This document shows positions 1-8,775 of a DNA stretch of 55,631 bases, piece after piece (the stretch's first letter is position 1; each line of letters begins with the position of its first letter). Origin of the DNA: an uncultured Clostridium sp. (GTDB lineage Bacteria > Bacillota > Clostridia > Clostridiales > Clostridiaceae); the NCBI RefSeq assembly GCF_934754925.1, contig NZ_CAKVJA010000016.1, forward strand, positions 1-55,631. Direction: 5' to 3'. The position numbers and the translations under genes were made by a program. The notes beneath the pieces are model-generated. The model was not told where the DNA came from. It did not search any database and saw nothing but the letters and a program-made list of their open reading frames with translations.

Positions 1-70
1 GGATTCGAACCATCGAAGCGAATCGCAACAGATTTACAGTCTGCCCCCTTTGGCCACTCGGGAACTCCCC
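1..70 (-). tRNA. tRNA-Tyr (GTA), 3' end cut by window edge
   Basis: Read on the minus strand the gene starts at 70 with GGGGAGTTCCCGAGTGGCC, a class II tRNA start. The anticodon loop reads CTGTAAA, giving anticodon GTA (complement of 35-37). A long variable arm follows, then the T-arm GGTTCGAATCC at the window edge. The 3' acceptor strand and CCA lie outside the window. A good promoter lies upstream at 132-160. Confidence 0.93.
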
Positions 71-472
71 CATATTTCTTATTAACAACTTTACCGCCGT
101 TCGTTATGTTACTACCGAACTGACAAGGACTAGTATATAATTAATGCTAATATAAATCAACACCCATTTAAACCCTTTTGAGCTAATTATTCTAAGCTAT
201 CTCTATTTTTCTTATTTTTTCTCTTTTTTAATACATTTTTCATTTTTTTATTTAAATAAATAATCTATATATACATTTCAATAAATCTAACATTTTTATA
301 TGTTTTAGTAACATATATAGGCTTATTCAAATATATTATAATTGCGAAAATACTTTAATTATAAAAATTTATTTTAATATAATTTCCATAAAAAATTATA
401 TTATCAAATTTTCAATCATATATTTTTATATATGATATTCTTTCATCTATTATCATGATAGGGGTGAATTAT
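71..472. other. Intergenic region between tRNA-Tyr and yyaC
   Basis: Very AT-rich with no gene. It holds the tRNA-Tyr promoter (132-160) on the minus strand. An 8-bp inverted repeat, ATCATATA (415-422) and TATATGAT (429-436), lies just upstream of yyaC. I could not assign a sporulation sigma-factor promoter to yyaC with confidence. Confidence 0.5.
132..160 (-). promoter_or_regulatory. sigma-A promoter of tRNA-Tyr
   Basis: On the minus strand: -35 TTGATT (155-160), 17-bp spacer, -10 TATACT (132-137). Transcription would start near 125, about 55 bp before the tRNA. Confidence 0.6.
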
Positions 473-1003
473 TTGATAAAACGAAAATTTAACTATAAAT
501 CTAATTTAGCATATTACGAAATTGCTGAATTCATGAAAAAATACATTAATTCTAATACTATAATAGTTTGTATTGGCACAGATAAGTGTGTTGGCGATTG
601 TTTAGGACCGTTAGTTGGAACATTTCTTGAAGAACATAATTTTCCCTTACCTGTATATGGAACATTAAAAGAACCAATTCATGCACTAAATCTTGATAAA
701 AAATTAATTGAAATAAACAAATCACATCCCAACGCCTCTATAATAGGTATCGATGCATGTTTAGGAGATACAACATCAATAGGTGAAATTCATACTCGTG
801 ATTATCCTATACACCCTGGAAAAGGTGTAGGAAAATCACTTCCTGATGTTGGTTCTGCTTCAATAATAGGCATAATTGATTCTAGTGATACTGCTGAATT
901 TTTCACATCTAGGAGCATAAGGCTTCACTTGGTATTTGAAATGGCAAAAGTTATTTCTCATGGTCTTATTCATGCATATTATCTAAATACTCTAATAAAA
1001 TAA
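473..1003 (+). CDS. yyaC: Spore protease-like protein YyaC (DUF1256, GPR-related)
   Basis: The product matches the YyaC/DUF1256 family of endospore formers, which is related to the germination protease GPR that degrades small acid-soluble spore proteins; its exact substrate is not established. Visible family signatures are the GTDKCVGDCLGP segment near the N-terminus, IIGIDACLGD in the middle, and the glycine-rich PGKGVGKSLPDVGSASI stretch. I prefer the TTG start at 473 because GGGGTGA at 461-467 sits five bases upstream; the in-frame ATG at 455 lies upstream of that site and has no good ribosome-binding site. The preferred product is 176 residues. The gene stands alone on the plus strand, convergent with mbl, and shares a two-way terminator with it. 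Confidence 0.88.
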   Translation: MIKRKFNYKSNLAYYEIAEFMKKYINSNTIIVCIGTDKCVGDCLGPLVGTFLEEHNFPLPVYGTLKEPIHALNLDKKLIEINKSHPNASIIGIDACLGDTTSIGEIHTRDYPIHPGKGVGKSLPDVGSASIIGIIDSSDTAEFFTSRSIRLHLVFEMAKVISHGLIHAYYLNTLIK

Positions 1004-1008
1004 ATAGA

Positions 1009-1031
1009 GCTAGAAGTTAATCACTTCTAGC
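1009..1031. terminator. Two-way terminator between yyaC and mbl
   Basis: A 9-bp perfect stem (GCTAGAAGT, 1009-1017, with ACTTCTAGC, 1023-1031) and a 5-base loop lies between the convergent genes. The minus-strand side runs into a T-rich tract; the plus side is weaker. Confidence 0.6.
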
Positions 1032-1058
1032 CTTACTATTTAAAAAATATCATAATAA

Positions 1059-2093
1059 CTAATTTATTAACTCTATCTCTCTACCCGAAAAATCGTTGTC
1101 CAATTTGCCGACATAATTTAAAACCTCGCCAGTCCCTATTGCAACAGCTTCAACTGTGTTTTCTGCTATTCTAACCTTTATACCAGTATTTTTCTCAATA
1201 AGCCTGTCTAATCCATCTATTAACGCACCACCACCAGTCATTAATATTCCTTTTTCTATTATGTCTGCAGATAATTCTGGTGGAGTTTTTTCTAATACTG
1301 ACTTTACAGTCTCAACTATTAGTGACACAGGTTCCATTAATGCATCTCTTAATTCTTCAGTAGAAATAACAATTTCATCAGGTAAACCAGTAATTAAGTT
1401 TCTTCCCTTCATTGTAGTTGTTAAATTTCTAGATCCTTTAAATACCGATCCTATTGTTACCTTTAAATCTTCTGATGTTTTTTCACCAATTAAAATTTTA
1501 TATTTATTTCTAACAAATCTTATAATTGCCTCATCAAATTTATCGCCAGCTATCTTAATTGATTCTCTTATAACTATTCCTCCTAATGAAATTATAGCTA
1601 TATCAGTTGTTCCTCCACCAATATCAACTATCATATGTCCATCTGGCTTCGTTATATCTAATCCAGCACCAATTGCTGCTGCTAATGGTTCTTCTATAAG
1701 ATGCACTTGCTTAGCTCCTGAATTCATTGTTGCATCTACAACAGCTCTTTTTTCTACTTCAGTTGCTTGTGAAGGAATACAAACCATTACTTTTGGTGCT
1801 ATGACTCTTCCCTTTCCACAAGCTTTTTTTATGAAAGCCTTAAGCATTTTTTCTGTTATATCATAATCTGAAATAACACCATCTCTTAATGGACGGACTG
1901 CAACTATATTTCCAGGTGTTCTACCAATCATTTTTCTAGCCTCTTCTCCAACAGCTAGAACTTTATTGTTATTTTTATTAATTGCTACAACTGATGGCTC
2001 TTTTAATAGAATGCCCTTACCTTTAACATATACAAGTACAGTAGCTGTTCCTAAATCTATTCCCAAATCGCTACCATTTCTCCAAAACCACAT
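1059..2093 (-). CDS. mbl: MreB/Mbl-family actin-like cell-shape protein
   Basis: Bacterial actin homologue that polymerises under the membrane and guides the cell-wall elongation machinery. At 344 residues it has the usual MreB length. The nucleotide-binding motifs are clear: phosphate-1 loop DLGTATVLVYVKGKGI near residue 13, phosphate-2 IVDIGGGTTDIAIISLGG near 156, and adenosine motif GILMTGGGALIDGLDRLI near 283. The start has AGGAGTG upstream. It follows spoIIID, the same order as spoIIID-mbl in Bacillus subtilis, and no mreC/mreD follows; this favours the Mbl name over MreB, although the two are hard to tell apart from sequence alone. The family assignment is secure and the symbol is inferred from context. 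Confidence 0.93.
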   Translation of the reverse strand: MWFWRNGSDLGIDLGTATVLVYVKGKGILLKEPSVVAINKNNNKVLAVGEEARKMIGRTPGNIVAVRPLRDGVISDYDITEKMLKAFIKKACGKGRVIAPKVMVCIPSQATEVEKRAVVDATMNSGAKQVHLIEEPLAAAIGAGLDITKPDGHMIVDIGGGTTDIAIISLGGIVIRESIKIAGDKFDEAIIRFVRNKYKILIGEKTSEDLKVTIGSVFKGSRNLTTTMKGRNLITGLPDEIVISTEELRDALMEPVSLIVETVKSVLEKTPPELSADIIEKGILMTGGGALIDGLDRLIEKNTGIKVRIAENTVEAVAIGTGEVLNYVGKLDNDFSGREIELIN

Positions 2094-2195
2094 TTAATTC
2101 ACTCCTAAATATATAATAATTTCAAAATAATTGTTTTTTCTACAAATTTATCCCTACTACAATTATATATGTAATGAATTTATCATTCAATGCTT

Positions 2196-2450
2196 TTATA
2201 CTTCATTTTCCTTGTATTTCATTTTTGTGGCTTCTCCGCCCCTTATATGTCTTTCAGACTTATTTAATTCTAGTATTAAATGTGTTTGTTCTGCTATAGC
2301 TGGATTAATTTTAGGTAATCTTTCAGTCATATCCTTATGAATAGTACTTTTACTTACACCAAATACTTTTGCTGTTTTTCTTATTGTAGCCTTTGAGTCA
2401 ATTATATATTGTGCAACTTCTAAAACTCTCTCTTCAATATAATCTTTCAA
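2196..2450 (-). CDS. spoIIID: Sporulation transcriptional regulator SpoIIID
   Basis: Small DNA-binding protein that tunes sigma-E-dependent genes in the mother cell. The 84 residues contain the helix-turn-helix AKVFGVSKSTIHKDMTERLP (residues 27-46) and the conserved basic tail ERHIRGGEATKMKYK that contacts DNA. It is slightly shorter than the 93-residue B. subtilis protein because the C-terminal tail is trimmed. The start is TTG at 2450 with a strong AAGGAGGT seven to eight bases upstream. It lies between spoIIQ and mbl, the conserved Bacillus/Clostridium order. Confidence 0.95.
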   Translation of the reverse strand: MKDYIEERVLEVAQYIIDSKATIRKTAKVFGVSKSTIHKDMTERLPKINPAIAEQTHLILELNKSERHIRGGEATKMKYKENEV

Positions 2451-2538
2451 AATTCTACCTCCTTAACCTCTATTTATTATTTACTTAATATCAAAAAAAA
2501 TTCATAAATTTACATAAAAATAGAACTAAATATTTTTT

Positions 2539-2568
2539 AAGTACCAACCATAAAAATGGTTGATACTT
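2539..2568. other. Long hairpin between spoIIQ and spoIIID, terminator-like but without a U-run
   Basis: Arms 2539-2551 (AAGTACCAACCAT) and 2556-2568 (ATGGTTGATACTT) pair over 13 bp in minus-strand RNA, with one G:U pair, and flanking T/A tracts extend the stem. The tract after the stem is A-rich, not U-rich, on both strands, so it is not a textbook intrinsic terminator. Confidence 0.5.
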
Positions 2569-2575
2569 AAAATAA

Positions 2576-3409
2576 TTACTTAAAATCAAAGTATGCACCA
2601 GGATCAACATCATTTCCATTTGCATCTTGTACTTGAATATTTAGTACATCCCCGCAAACCTTTGATGTAAATATGCCTGAAGTATTACCAACTGTACCTA
2701 TTTCAGTTCCAGTGCTAACAATATCTCCAACTGCAACTTTAACCTCTTCGCTTAAGTTTGTATACTTTGTCTTTAATCCATTTGCATGTGCAATAACAAC
2801 ATAAGTACCATCAGTAGTATTACTTGATACTTCTTCAACCTTTCCTTCAGCTGCAGCTTTAACTACAGTTCCAACTGAAGCATTAATATCAATACCTCTT
2901 CTAGATGTATCTTCACTCCTAGTTTCATCTACATAAGTTCTAATCATTTTTCCAAACTCTCTTGAAACAGCTACATTACCATCTATAGGTAATGATAGAA
3001 CTACTTCTGTATCTGTTCCTGCAGAAACATCTGCCACTTTCTCTTCTGTAGCTTCTGTAGTTTGATTTTCAGCAACTTCCTCTTGATCACTAGTTGCTAC
3101 CTCATCATCTACACTTGCAACTTCTGGTTCAGATAAACTTTCCTCATTACTATTAGCTAATTCATCATTATTTTCTACTCTTTCAGCATTTTGCTTATTA
3201 AAGTTAGAATCTGTTTCTGAAGAATTATTATCCTCCACCTCATTTAAAGATATTTCGTTATTTGCCTTATTTTGCTCCTTAGCAATAGAATTTTTTCTAA
3301 TTGTAAATGCTGCTACAGTTGCAACTACACATAGACAAACAAATAATACTAAGTAAAAGCCCTCCTTTCTGAAAAAGTCCTTTACTTTATTTTTTTTATT
3401 TTGGTCCAT
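2576..3409 (-). CDS. spoIIQ: SpoIIQ-like forespore LytM (M23) protein, degenerate active site
   Basis: Membrane-anchored forespore protein that pairs with SpoIIIAH across the intermembrane space during engulfment. The 277-residue product has a short cytoplasmic N-terminus, one membrane helix (about residues 18-37), an acidic low-complexity linker (about 45-135) and a C-terminal LytM fold (about 138-277). LytM zinc ligands are mostly missing: the first His of HxxxD is Arg170 (RRGID, Asp174 kept), and the HxH motif is replaced by VLN (255-257). It is therefore probably a binding domain and not an active peptidase. Start supported by AGGAGGTG. It follows spoIID, as in other spore formers. Confidence 0.9.
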   Translation of the reverse strand: MDQNKKNKVKDFFRKEGFYLVLFVCLCVVATVAAFTIRKNSIAKEQNKANNEISLNEVEDNNSSETDSNFNKQNAERVENNDELANSNEESLSEPEVASVDDEVATSDQEEVAENQTTEATEEKVADVSAGTDTEVVLSLPIDGNVAVSREFGKMIRTYVDETRSEDTSRRGIDINASVGTVVKAAAEGKVEEVSSNTTDGTYVVIAHANGLKTKYTNLSEEVKVAVGDIVSTGTEIGTVGNTSGIFTSKVCGDVLNIQVQDANGNDVDPGAYFDFK

Positions 3410-3496
3410 TTCAACACCTCCTGTCTTGTATTCTTGCCCGTAAAAGTAAATTAATTCACTTAAATTTCAAATTTTATACGTCAAATTTATACAAAA

Positions 3497-3540
3497 AAAA
3501 ACAAAAAGAAATTGCTTTTATCAAATCTCTTTTTGTTTTT
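3497..3540 (-). terminator. Terminator after spoIID
   Basis: Arms 3497-3509 (AAAAACAAAAAGA) and 3528-3540 pair over 13 bp with an 18-base internal part that can partly fold. The minus-strand RNA ends in a long U-run. The stem is AT-rich, so it is weak. Confidence 0.55.
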
Positions 3541-3559
3541 AAGTCTTTATACTTATATA

Positions 3560-4615
3560 TTAATTAAATTTTAAATATCCTATATTAACTCCAGTATAAT
3601 AATGCTTTAATATTTCATCATAGGACTTACCTTCTTTAGCCATAATATTAGCGCCCCATTGACTCATTCCTACACCATATCCATATCCCTTACATTCAAA
3701 TACAATGGTATTTTCATTTATTGAATATGTAAAATTACTTGAGTTTAGCCCTGCTATTCTCATAAAATCACTACCATTTATCTCATCATTACCAATAGCT
3801 AATGTAATAACTCCCCCTGCCTCACTTCTCTTAACTACTTGTAACTTTGAACTCAAATTAGATGTATTTACTCCTGATTTAGGATACTTAGAATTTATAG
3901 CTATAACTAAATCACTTAAAGCTATTTCTTTTTTACTAGTATATTTAGGGGATTCCTCTTCACCTAAACTTTCAACTGATACAAGATATGGTATATCTCC
4001 TAATGATGCATCAATAGCTGATTCAGTTATTCCAGAACTTGTAGAAAAGAATAATGGATACATAACTAATTCTCCTTTATATGTCAAAACCATTCCCTTA
4101 GTAGCATCTACTGCTGATTTTATTTTATTCCAATACCTTTCACCATTTTCTTCTCCCCATTTGCTAATTAATTCTTCCTTAGATGAATATACCTGACAAT
4201 GTGCAGAGTCACATATATCACTATCATTCGCAACAGGACATCTATTCATTCTTTTACTTGCTAAATAAGTTCTACTGGCTATGGCTTGTGCTTTTAATGC
4301 TTCATCTTCAAAGTCTACTTGCATTTCGTTAGCAACTACGCCACATATATAATCTTCCAAATCCAGTTCATCTATTTTATTCTGTAATGTTCTATAAACC
4401 TTTATTTTTTCATTCCCATTAATATATACATCATCACTTACTTCTGTTGATGCCTCTTTAGCTATAACTTCATCCTCTACATATTTATTTTGTTCTACTA
4501 TAATTTCACTCTTTATAGAAACTAGTGGAATAATTATCATAAATAAAATTACTAATATAGTTGTATATAACAGTGGTTTTATTGCTTTTATACTATCATA
4601 ACTTATTTTTTTCAT
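3560..4615 (-). CDS. spoIID: Stage II sporulation protein D (SpoIID), engulfment lytic transglycosylase
   Basis: Membrane-bound peptidoglycan lytic transglycosylase of the DMP engulfment machine, acting with SpoIIM and SpoIIP in the mother cell. From the preferred start the 351-residue protein has one membrane helix (about residues 15-35) and an extracytoplasmic SpoIID domain. The conserved GVVANEMQ ... EALKAQAIASRTYLASK block carries the catalytic Glu, and GYGYGVGMSQWGA near the C-terminus is the family signature. ATG at 4615 is chosen because AGGAGGT lies directly upstream; the longer frame to 4669 has none. It lies between murA and spoIIQ, as in B. subtilis. Confidence 0.95.
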   Translation of the reverse strand: MKKISYDSIKAIKPLLYTTILVILFMIIIPLVSIKSEIIVEQNKYVEDEVIAKEASTEVSDDVYINGNEKIKVYRTLQNKIDELDLEDYICGVVANEMQVDFEDEALKAQAIASRTYLASKRMNRCPVANDSDICDSAHCQVYSSKEELISKWGEENGERYWNKIKSAVDATKGMVLTYKGELVMYPLFFSTSSGITESAIDASLGDIPYLVSVESLGEEESPKYTSKKEIALSDLVIAINSKYPKSGVNTSNLSSKLQVVKRSEAGGVITLAIGNDEINGSDFMRIAGLNSSNFTYSINENTIVFECKGYGYGVGMSQWGANIMAKEGKSYDEILKHYYTGVNIGYLKFN

Positions 4616-4730
4616 AATACCTCCTATGAATAGGTTACATATATATATATGTTTTAATCTGTAAAACAATACCCCTTATTTAAAATAATTATTCTATTAC
4701 AAAGTCTTTGGCTTTATTTTAGGCAAGAAT

Positions 4731-4755
4731 TTAGGAGCCTAAAAATGGCTCCTAA
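4731..4755 (-). terminator. Terminator after murA
   Basis: Nine-bp perfect stem TTAGGAGCC (4731-4739) and GGCTCCTAA (4747-4755), 7-base T/A-rich loop, directly after the murA stop codon. The U-tail is poor. Confidence 0.6.
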
Positions 4756-4758
4756 GTA

Positions 4759-6021
4759 TTATTTATAGGTTCTATATATTTCTGCTCCAAGTTTTCTAAA
4801 TTTATCTTCTATATTAGTATACCCTCTATCTATATGATATATTTCTCCTATTTCTGTTTGTCCATTTGCAACTAATCCTGCTAGAATCATAGCTGCTCCA
4901 GCTCTTAAATCTGTAGCCTTTACTGGACATCCAGTAAGATTATCTACACCATCAACAATGGCAATTCTTCCATCAATTTTAATATTTGCCCCCATTCTAC
5001 CAAGTTCTCCAACATGCATAAATCTATTTTCAAATACAGTTTCAGTTATTACGCTTGCTCCCTTTGTAACTGACAATAATGCCATCATTTGAGCTTGCAT
5101 ATCAGTTGGAAATCCTGGATAAGGCATTGTTTTTATGTCTACAGGTCTTTTTTCTCCAGTTCCGTCTACTATCATTTTATCTCCATTAATTTTGCAATAA
5201 ACACCACATTCTTTTAATTTTTCAATAGTTGGCATCAAATGTTCTTCATTAACTCCATTAATAGTTATTTTACTATTTGTTATTCCTGCTGCAACCATAA
5301 ATGTTCCAGCCTCAATTCTATCAAAAATAGGTGTAAATGGTTCTGGTTGTTTTAATTCTGAGACACCATGTATAGTTATTCTTCCATATCCAGCCCCTTC
5401 TATTTTAGCACCCATACTATTTAAGAATCTTGCTAAATCCCATATTTCTGGTTCTTCAGCTGCATTTTCTATAATTGTTGTTCCAGGAGCAAAAACGGAA
5501 GTCATCATGATATTTTCAGTAGCTCCTACAGATGGAAAATCTAAATATATTCTATTTCCATGTAAATCTTTTATTTTAGCATCAACATATCCATATCCTA
5601 TTTCAGAATCTATTCCTAATGCCTTAAATCCCTTTAAATGAAGATCTACAGGTCTACTCCCTATATTACATCCTCCTGGCATTGATATTTTACACCTTCC
5701 AAATCTAGCTAACATAGGTCCCATAACTAGAAATGATGCTCTCATCTTACGTATTAATTCATTATTAGATTCTATTTCTTTTAAATTTAAAGTATTTATT
5801 TTTAAATCGCCTGTTATAGGTGAAAACTTCACTTCACAATTTAATTCTCTTAATAAATTTATCAAAACTGTTACATCTTCTAACATAGGTACTTTTCTTA
5901 AAATTATTTCTGTTGGATTTAAAATAGTTGCAACTATTATAGGTAATACTGAATTTTTTGCAACACTTATATCAACTTCTCCTTGAAGTTTTTTTCCACC
6001 TCTAACTATAATTTTTTCCAT
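4759..6021 (-). CDS. murA: UDP-N-acetylglucosamine 1-carboxyvinyltransferase MurA
   Basis: Transfers enolpyruvate from PEP to UDP-GlcNAc, the first committed step of peptidoglycan synthesis in the cytoplasm. The 420-residue length is normal. The catalytic Cys (the residue attacked by fosfomycin) is present as Cys118 in MPGGCNIGSRPVDLHL. Other family blocks include NSVLPI near residue 23 and FPTDMQAQ in the C-terminal half. I use ATG at 6021, with GGAGG five bases upstream; a GTG 12 bases earlier overlaps that site. ywmB ends 20 bp before it and spoIID follows, matching the ywmB-murAA-spoIID order of Bacillus. Clostridia often carry two murA genes, and this is the one linked to the atp/spoIID region. 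Confidence 0.96.
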   Translation of the reverse strand: MEKIIVRGGKKLQGEVDISVAKNSVLPIIVATILNPTEIILRKVPMLEDVTVLINLLRELNCEVKFSPITGDLKINTLNLKEIESNNELIRKMRASFLVMGPMLARFGRCKISMPGGCNIGSRPVDLHLKGFKALGIDSEIGYGYVDAKIKDLHGNRIYLDFPSVGATENIMMTSVFAPGTTIIENAAEEPEIWDLARFLNSMGAKIEGAGYGRITIHGVSELKQPEPFTPIFDRIEAGTFMVAAGITNSKITINGVNEEHLMPTIEKLKECGVYCKINGDKMIVDGTGEKRPVDIKTMPYPGFPTDMQAQMMALLSVTKGASVITETVFENRFMHVGELGRMGANIKIDGRIAIVDGVDNLTGCPVKATDLRAGAAMILAGLVANGQTEIGEIYHIDRGYTNIEDKFRKLGAEIYRTYK

Positions 6022-6041
6022 ATTATCCTCCACATTTATTT

Positions 6042-6683
6042 TTAGTATGTTACGAAAATTATCGGCGTCCCTATAATTAAATATGAACCTGTATCGTAAG
6101 TAATTTGTCCAATGTTTATATCTGTTCCATCCATCATTGTTGCTTTTGCTATGCTACCATTGCTTATATCTAGGCTTTCACTGATATTTATTTTTAATTT
6201 ATTTTCTATATCTTCAAATACATTTTCATCTTTCACTTTTATCTTGCCCTTTATAAATGAAAAATACCTCTCATTTATAAAATTACTATTTCTAATTTCT
6301 TGAACTAATAACTTTAAATAACTCTCAGATAAGGTTTTATTTTTATTAATAACTATTACTTCAACCTTTGTTAATTCATTATAATTATATATATTAACAC
6401 TATAATTAATATTATCGTCCTCTGCACATATCTCATTTTCATCTTTTGTTACAGTTAAATTGCTTTTTGATTCAAAAATTTTATCAATTCTTCTTAATTC
6501 ATTCTTAATGTCATCTTTTATTGTATATTCTAGTTTTATTCCATTGTTTACGAATTGATATTCATTTAATATATATCTTTCAACTTCATTAAATAAATCA
6601 CCCTTTGCTTCGCATTCATATTCTTTTCCATTAATAATTAATAGAGAAAAGATTAAAAGAAATACAAAAAATATCCTTTTCAT
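6042..6683 (-). CDS. ywmB: YwmB-family secreted protein
   Basis: YwmB-like protein of unknown function found between the atp operon and murA in spore formers. The 213 residues start with a secretion signal (MKRIFFVFLLIFSLLIING) with no lipobox Cys; the rest is charged and presumably outside the membrane. Sequence conservation in this family is low, so the assignment leans on position and length as well as the TATA-binding-protein-like YwmB pattern near the C-terminus. ATG at 6683 is chosen because AGGGGA lies upstream; the frame extends 13 codons further without a ribosome-binding site. Probably co-transcribed with murA. Confidence 0.75.
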   Translation of the reverse strand: MKRIFFVFLLIFSLLIINGKEYECEAKGDLFNEVERYILNEYQFVNNGIKLEYTIKDDIKNELRRIDKIFESKSNLTVTKDENEICAEDDNINYSVNIYNYNELTKVEVIVINKNKTLSESYLKLLVQEIRNSNFINERYFSFIKGKIKVKDENVFEDIENKLKINISESLDISNGSIAKATMMDGTDINIGQITYDTGSYLIIGTPIIFVTY

Positions 6684-6921
6684 ATTGTAATCCCCTGCCC
6701 TTCCTCTAAAATTATTGTCCAAACTATATATTTTTATACAATAAAACTTATAAATTTAGTATTCCACTTCTTATAAGTGAAATTCTAAATCTTTAATATA
6801 GTATATATATATTATAAATACCCTAGAATAGTTCGCTTTCATCATAAATTTTTATAAATATCTACTATATTCGTCCATATATAACAGTGTATTTTAAATT
6901 TTATACATCTATATAATAAAA

Positions 6922-6957
6922 AAATAAAGAAGCCACTTATTTGTGACTTCTTTATTT
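6922..6957 (-). terminator. Terminator of the atp operon, overlapping the atpC stop
   Basis: A 15-bp stem (6922-6936 with 6943-6957, one G:U in RNA), 6-base loop, then a U-rich tail on the minus strand. The distal arm includes the atpC stop codon at 6952-6954. Confidence 0.9.
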
Positions 6958-7353
6958 CAGCTCTAATCTAGCTTTAGCTCTTGCTTCTGCTCTCTTAGCT
7001 CTTTCAATATCAATATTATTATTTTCTTTATTATTTAATCTCTCTTGAGCTCTCTTAAGAGACTGCTCAGCGCGATCTATATCAATCTCTTCTGGGAAAT
7101 TAAAAGAATCACAACAAAAATTAATTATATTCTCTTTAATATAAACAATTCCTGATGATGTAAATAATTTTTTCTTATTTCCATCTATAGTAGTATACGT
7201 AGTTGTAGTTGGTATAGTTGCTATTATAGTTGGTGCATAATTTGCTAAAATTTCTATTTTACCATCACCTTCAGTTGTTGCTAAACTAACTACTTCCTCA
7301 GTTAGTACTTCACGCCCAGGAGCTACAATATTAAGCTTTATTAATTTTCCCAT
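6952..7353 (-). CDS. atpC: F1 ATP synthase epsilon subunit
   Basis: Rotor-stalk subunit of F1 that helps couple and inhibit the enzyme. The 133 residues show an N-terminal beta-sandwich (VAPGREVLTEEV, EGDGKIEILANYAPTI) and a C-terminal helical hairpin starting near residue 88 (IDIDRAEQSLKRAQERL). It is the last gene of the atp operon, 12 bp after atpD, with AGGAGAT before the start. Confidence 0.97.
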   Translation of the reverse strand: MGKLIKLNIVAPGREVLTEEVVSLATTEGDGKIEILANYAPTIIATIPTTTTYTTIDGNKKKLFTSSGIVYIKENIINFCCDSFNFPEEIDIDRAEQSLKRAQERLNNKENNNIDIERAKRAEARAKARLELK

Positions 7354-7365
7354 AAATTATATCTC

Positions 7366-8760
7366 CTATTTCATGCTATTTGCTTTTTCTACAACTTCTT
7401 CAATTGTACCTGCAAATAAGAATGCTGATTCAGGTAAGTGATCGTATTTTCCTTGTAATATTTCCTTAAATCCTCTTACTGTTTCTTTTACTGGAACATA
7501 TCTTCCTTGCATTCCTGTAAATTGTTCAGCAACTGTAAATGGTTGAGATAAGAATCTTTGAATTCTTCTTGCTCTAGCAACTACAGCTTTATCTTCATCT
7601 GATAATTCATCAACACCTAAAATTGCAATGATATCTTGTAACTCTTTATATCTTTCAAGTATATTTTTTACTTCTGTTGCAACTTCATAATGTTCTTTTC
7701 CTACTATTCTTGGATCAAGTATTCTAGAAGAAGATTCTAGAGGATCAACAGCTGGATATATACCTAATGCTGAAATAGATCTAGACAATACAGTAGTAGC
7801 ATCTAAGTGTGTAAATGTAGTTGCTGGTGCTGGGTCTGTTAAGTCATCGGCTGGAACATAAACAGCTTGAACTGATGTTATAGATCCATTTTTTGTTGAA
7901 GTAATTCTTTCTTGAAGTGCACCCATTTCAGTTGCAAGTGTTGGTTGGTAACCAACTGCTGATGGTATTCTTCCTAATAATGCTGATACTTCTGAACCAG
8001 CTTGTGTAAATCTAAATATATTATCTATAAATAATAATACATCTTGCCCTTGATCTCTAAAGTATTCAGCCATAGTTAATCCAGTTAATGAAACTCTCAT
8101 TCTAGCACCTGGTGATTCATTCATTTGACCAAATACTAATGCAGTTTTATTAATAACTCCTGAATCCATCATTTCATGATAAAGGTCATTACCTTCTCTT
8201 GATCTTTCTCCTACTCCTGTAAATACAGAAAGTCCACCATGCTCTTTTGCAATATTATTGATTAATTCTTGAATTAAAACTGTTTTTCCTACTCCAGCTC
8301 CTCCAAATAAACCAATCTTACCACCTTTTTGATATGGAGCAATTAAGTCAATAACTTTAATTCCTGTTTCAAACATTTCTGGTTCTAAAGATTGTTCTTT
8401 AAAACTTGGCGCTGGTCTATGTATAGGATATGACTCTTCAGCTTCTATTTCTCCTCTATTATCTATAGGAGCACCTAATACATTAAATAGTCTTCCTAAT
8501 ACATTTTTTCCTACTGGTACTGATATTGGCTTTCCTGTATCTAAAGCCTTCATACCTCTTTTTAATCCATCAGTAGATTCCATTGCTATAGCTCTAACAA
8601 TATCATCTCCAACATGTTGCTCTACTTCTACAACTAATTCTCTATCTCCCATATCAATTTTTATTTCATTATATATGTTTGGTAAAGAATCTGAATCGAA
8701 CTTTATATCAACTACAGGTCCAATTACTTGAACTACTTTTCCAATTTTACTTTCAGCCAT
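7366..8760 (-). CDS. atpD: F1 ATP synthase catalytic beta subunit
   Basis: Catalytic subunit that makes or hydrolyses ATP. The 464-residue protein has the Walker A loop GGAGVGKT (about residues 155-162), catalytic Glu in GVGERSREGNDLYHEM, Walker B LLFIDNIFRF, and the family signature PAVDPLESSSRIL. It lies between atpG and atpC, with AAGGAGGA upstream of the ATG. Confidence 0.99.
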   Translation of the reverse strand: MAESKIGKVVQVIGPVVDIKFDSDSLPNIYNEIKIDMGDRELVVEVEQHVGDDIVRAIAMESTDGLKRGMKALDTGKPISVPVGKNVLGRLFNVLGAPIDNRGEIEAEESYPIHRPAPSFKEQSLEPEMFETGIKVIDLIAPYQKGGKIGLFGGAGVGKTVLIQELINNIAKEHGGLSVFTGVGERSREGNDLYHEMMDSGVINKTALVFGQMNESPGARMRVSLTGLTMAEYFRDQGQDVLLFIDNIFRFTQAGSEVSALLGRIPSAVGYQPTLATEMGALQERITSTKNGSITSVQAVYVPADDLTDPAPATTFTHLDATTVLSRSISALGIYPAVDPLESSSRILDPRIVGKEHYEVATEVKNILERYKELQDIIAILGVDELSDEDKAVVARARRIQRFLSQPFTVAEQFTGMQGRYVPVKETVRGFKEILQGKYDHLPESAFLFAGTIEEVVEKANSMK

Positions 8761-8775
8761 ACTTCTTCCTCCTTG

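Noticed and set aside
415..436. Terminator or operator before yyaC
   Set aside because: The 8-bp AT-only dyad has no U-tail and such dyads are common in this AT-rich sequence; recorded only as intergenic content.
1156..1866. Long open frame on the plus strand opposite mbl
   Set aside because: It lies fully antisense to a clear MreB-family gene, has no ribosome-binding site and its product has no family features; it is a codon-bias shadow.
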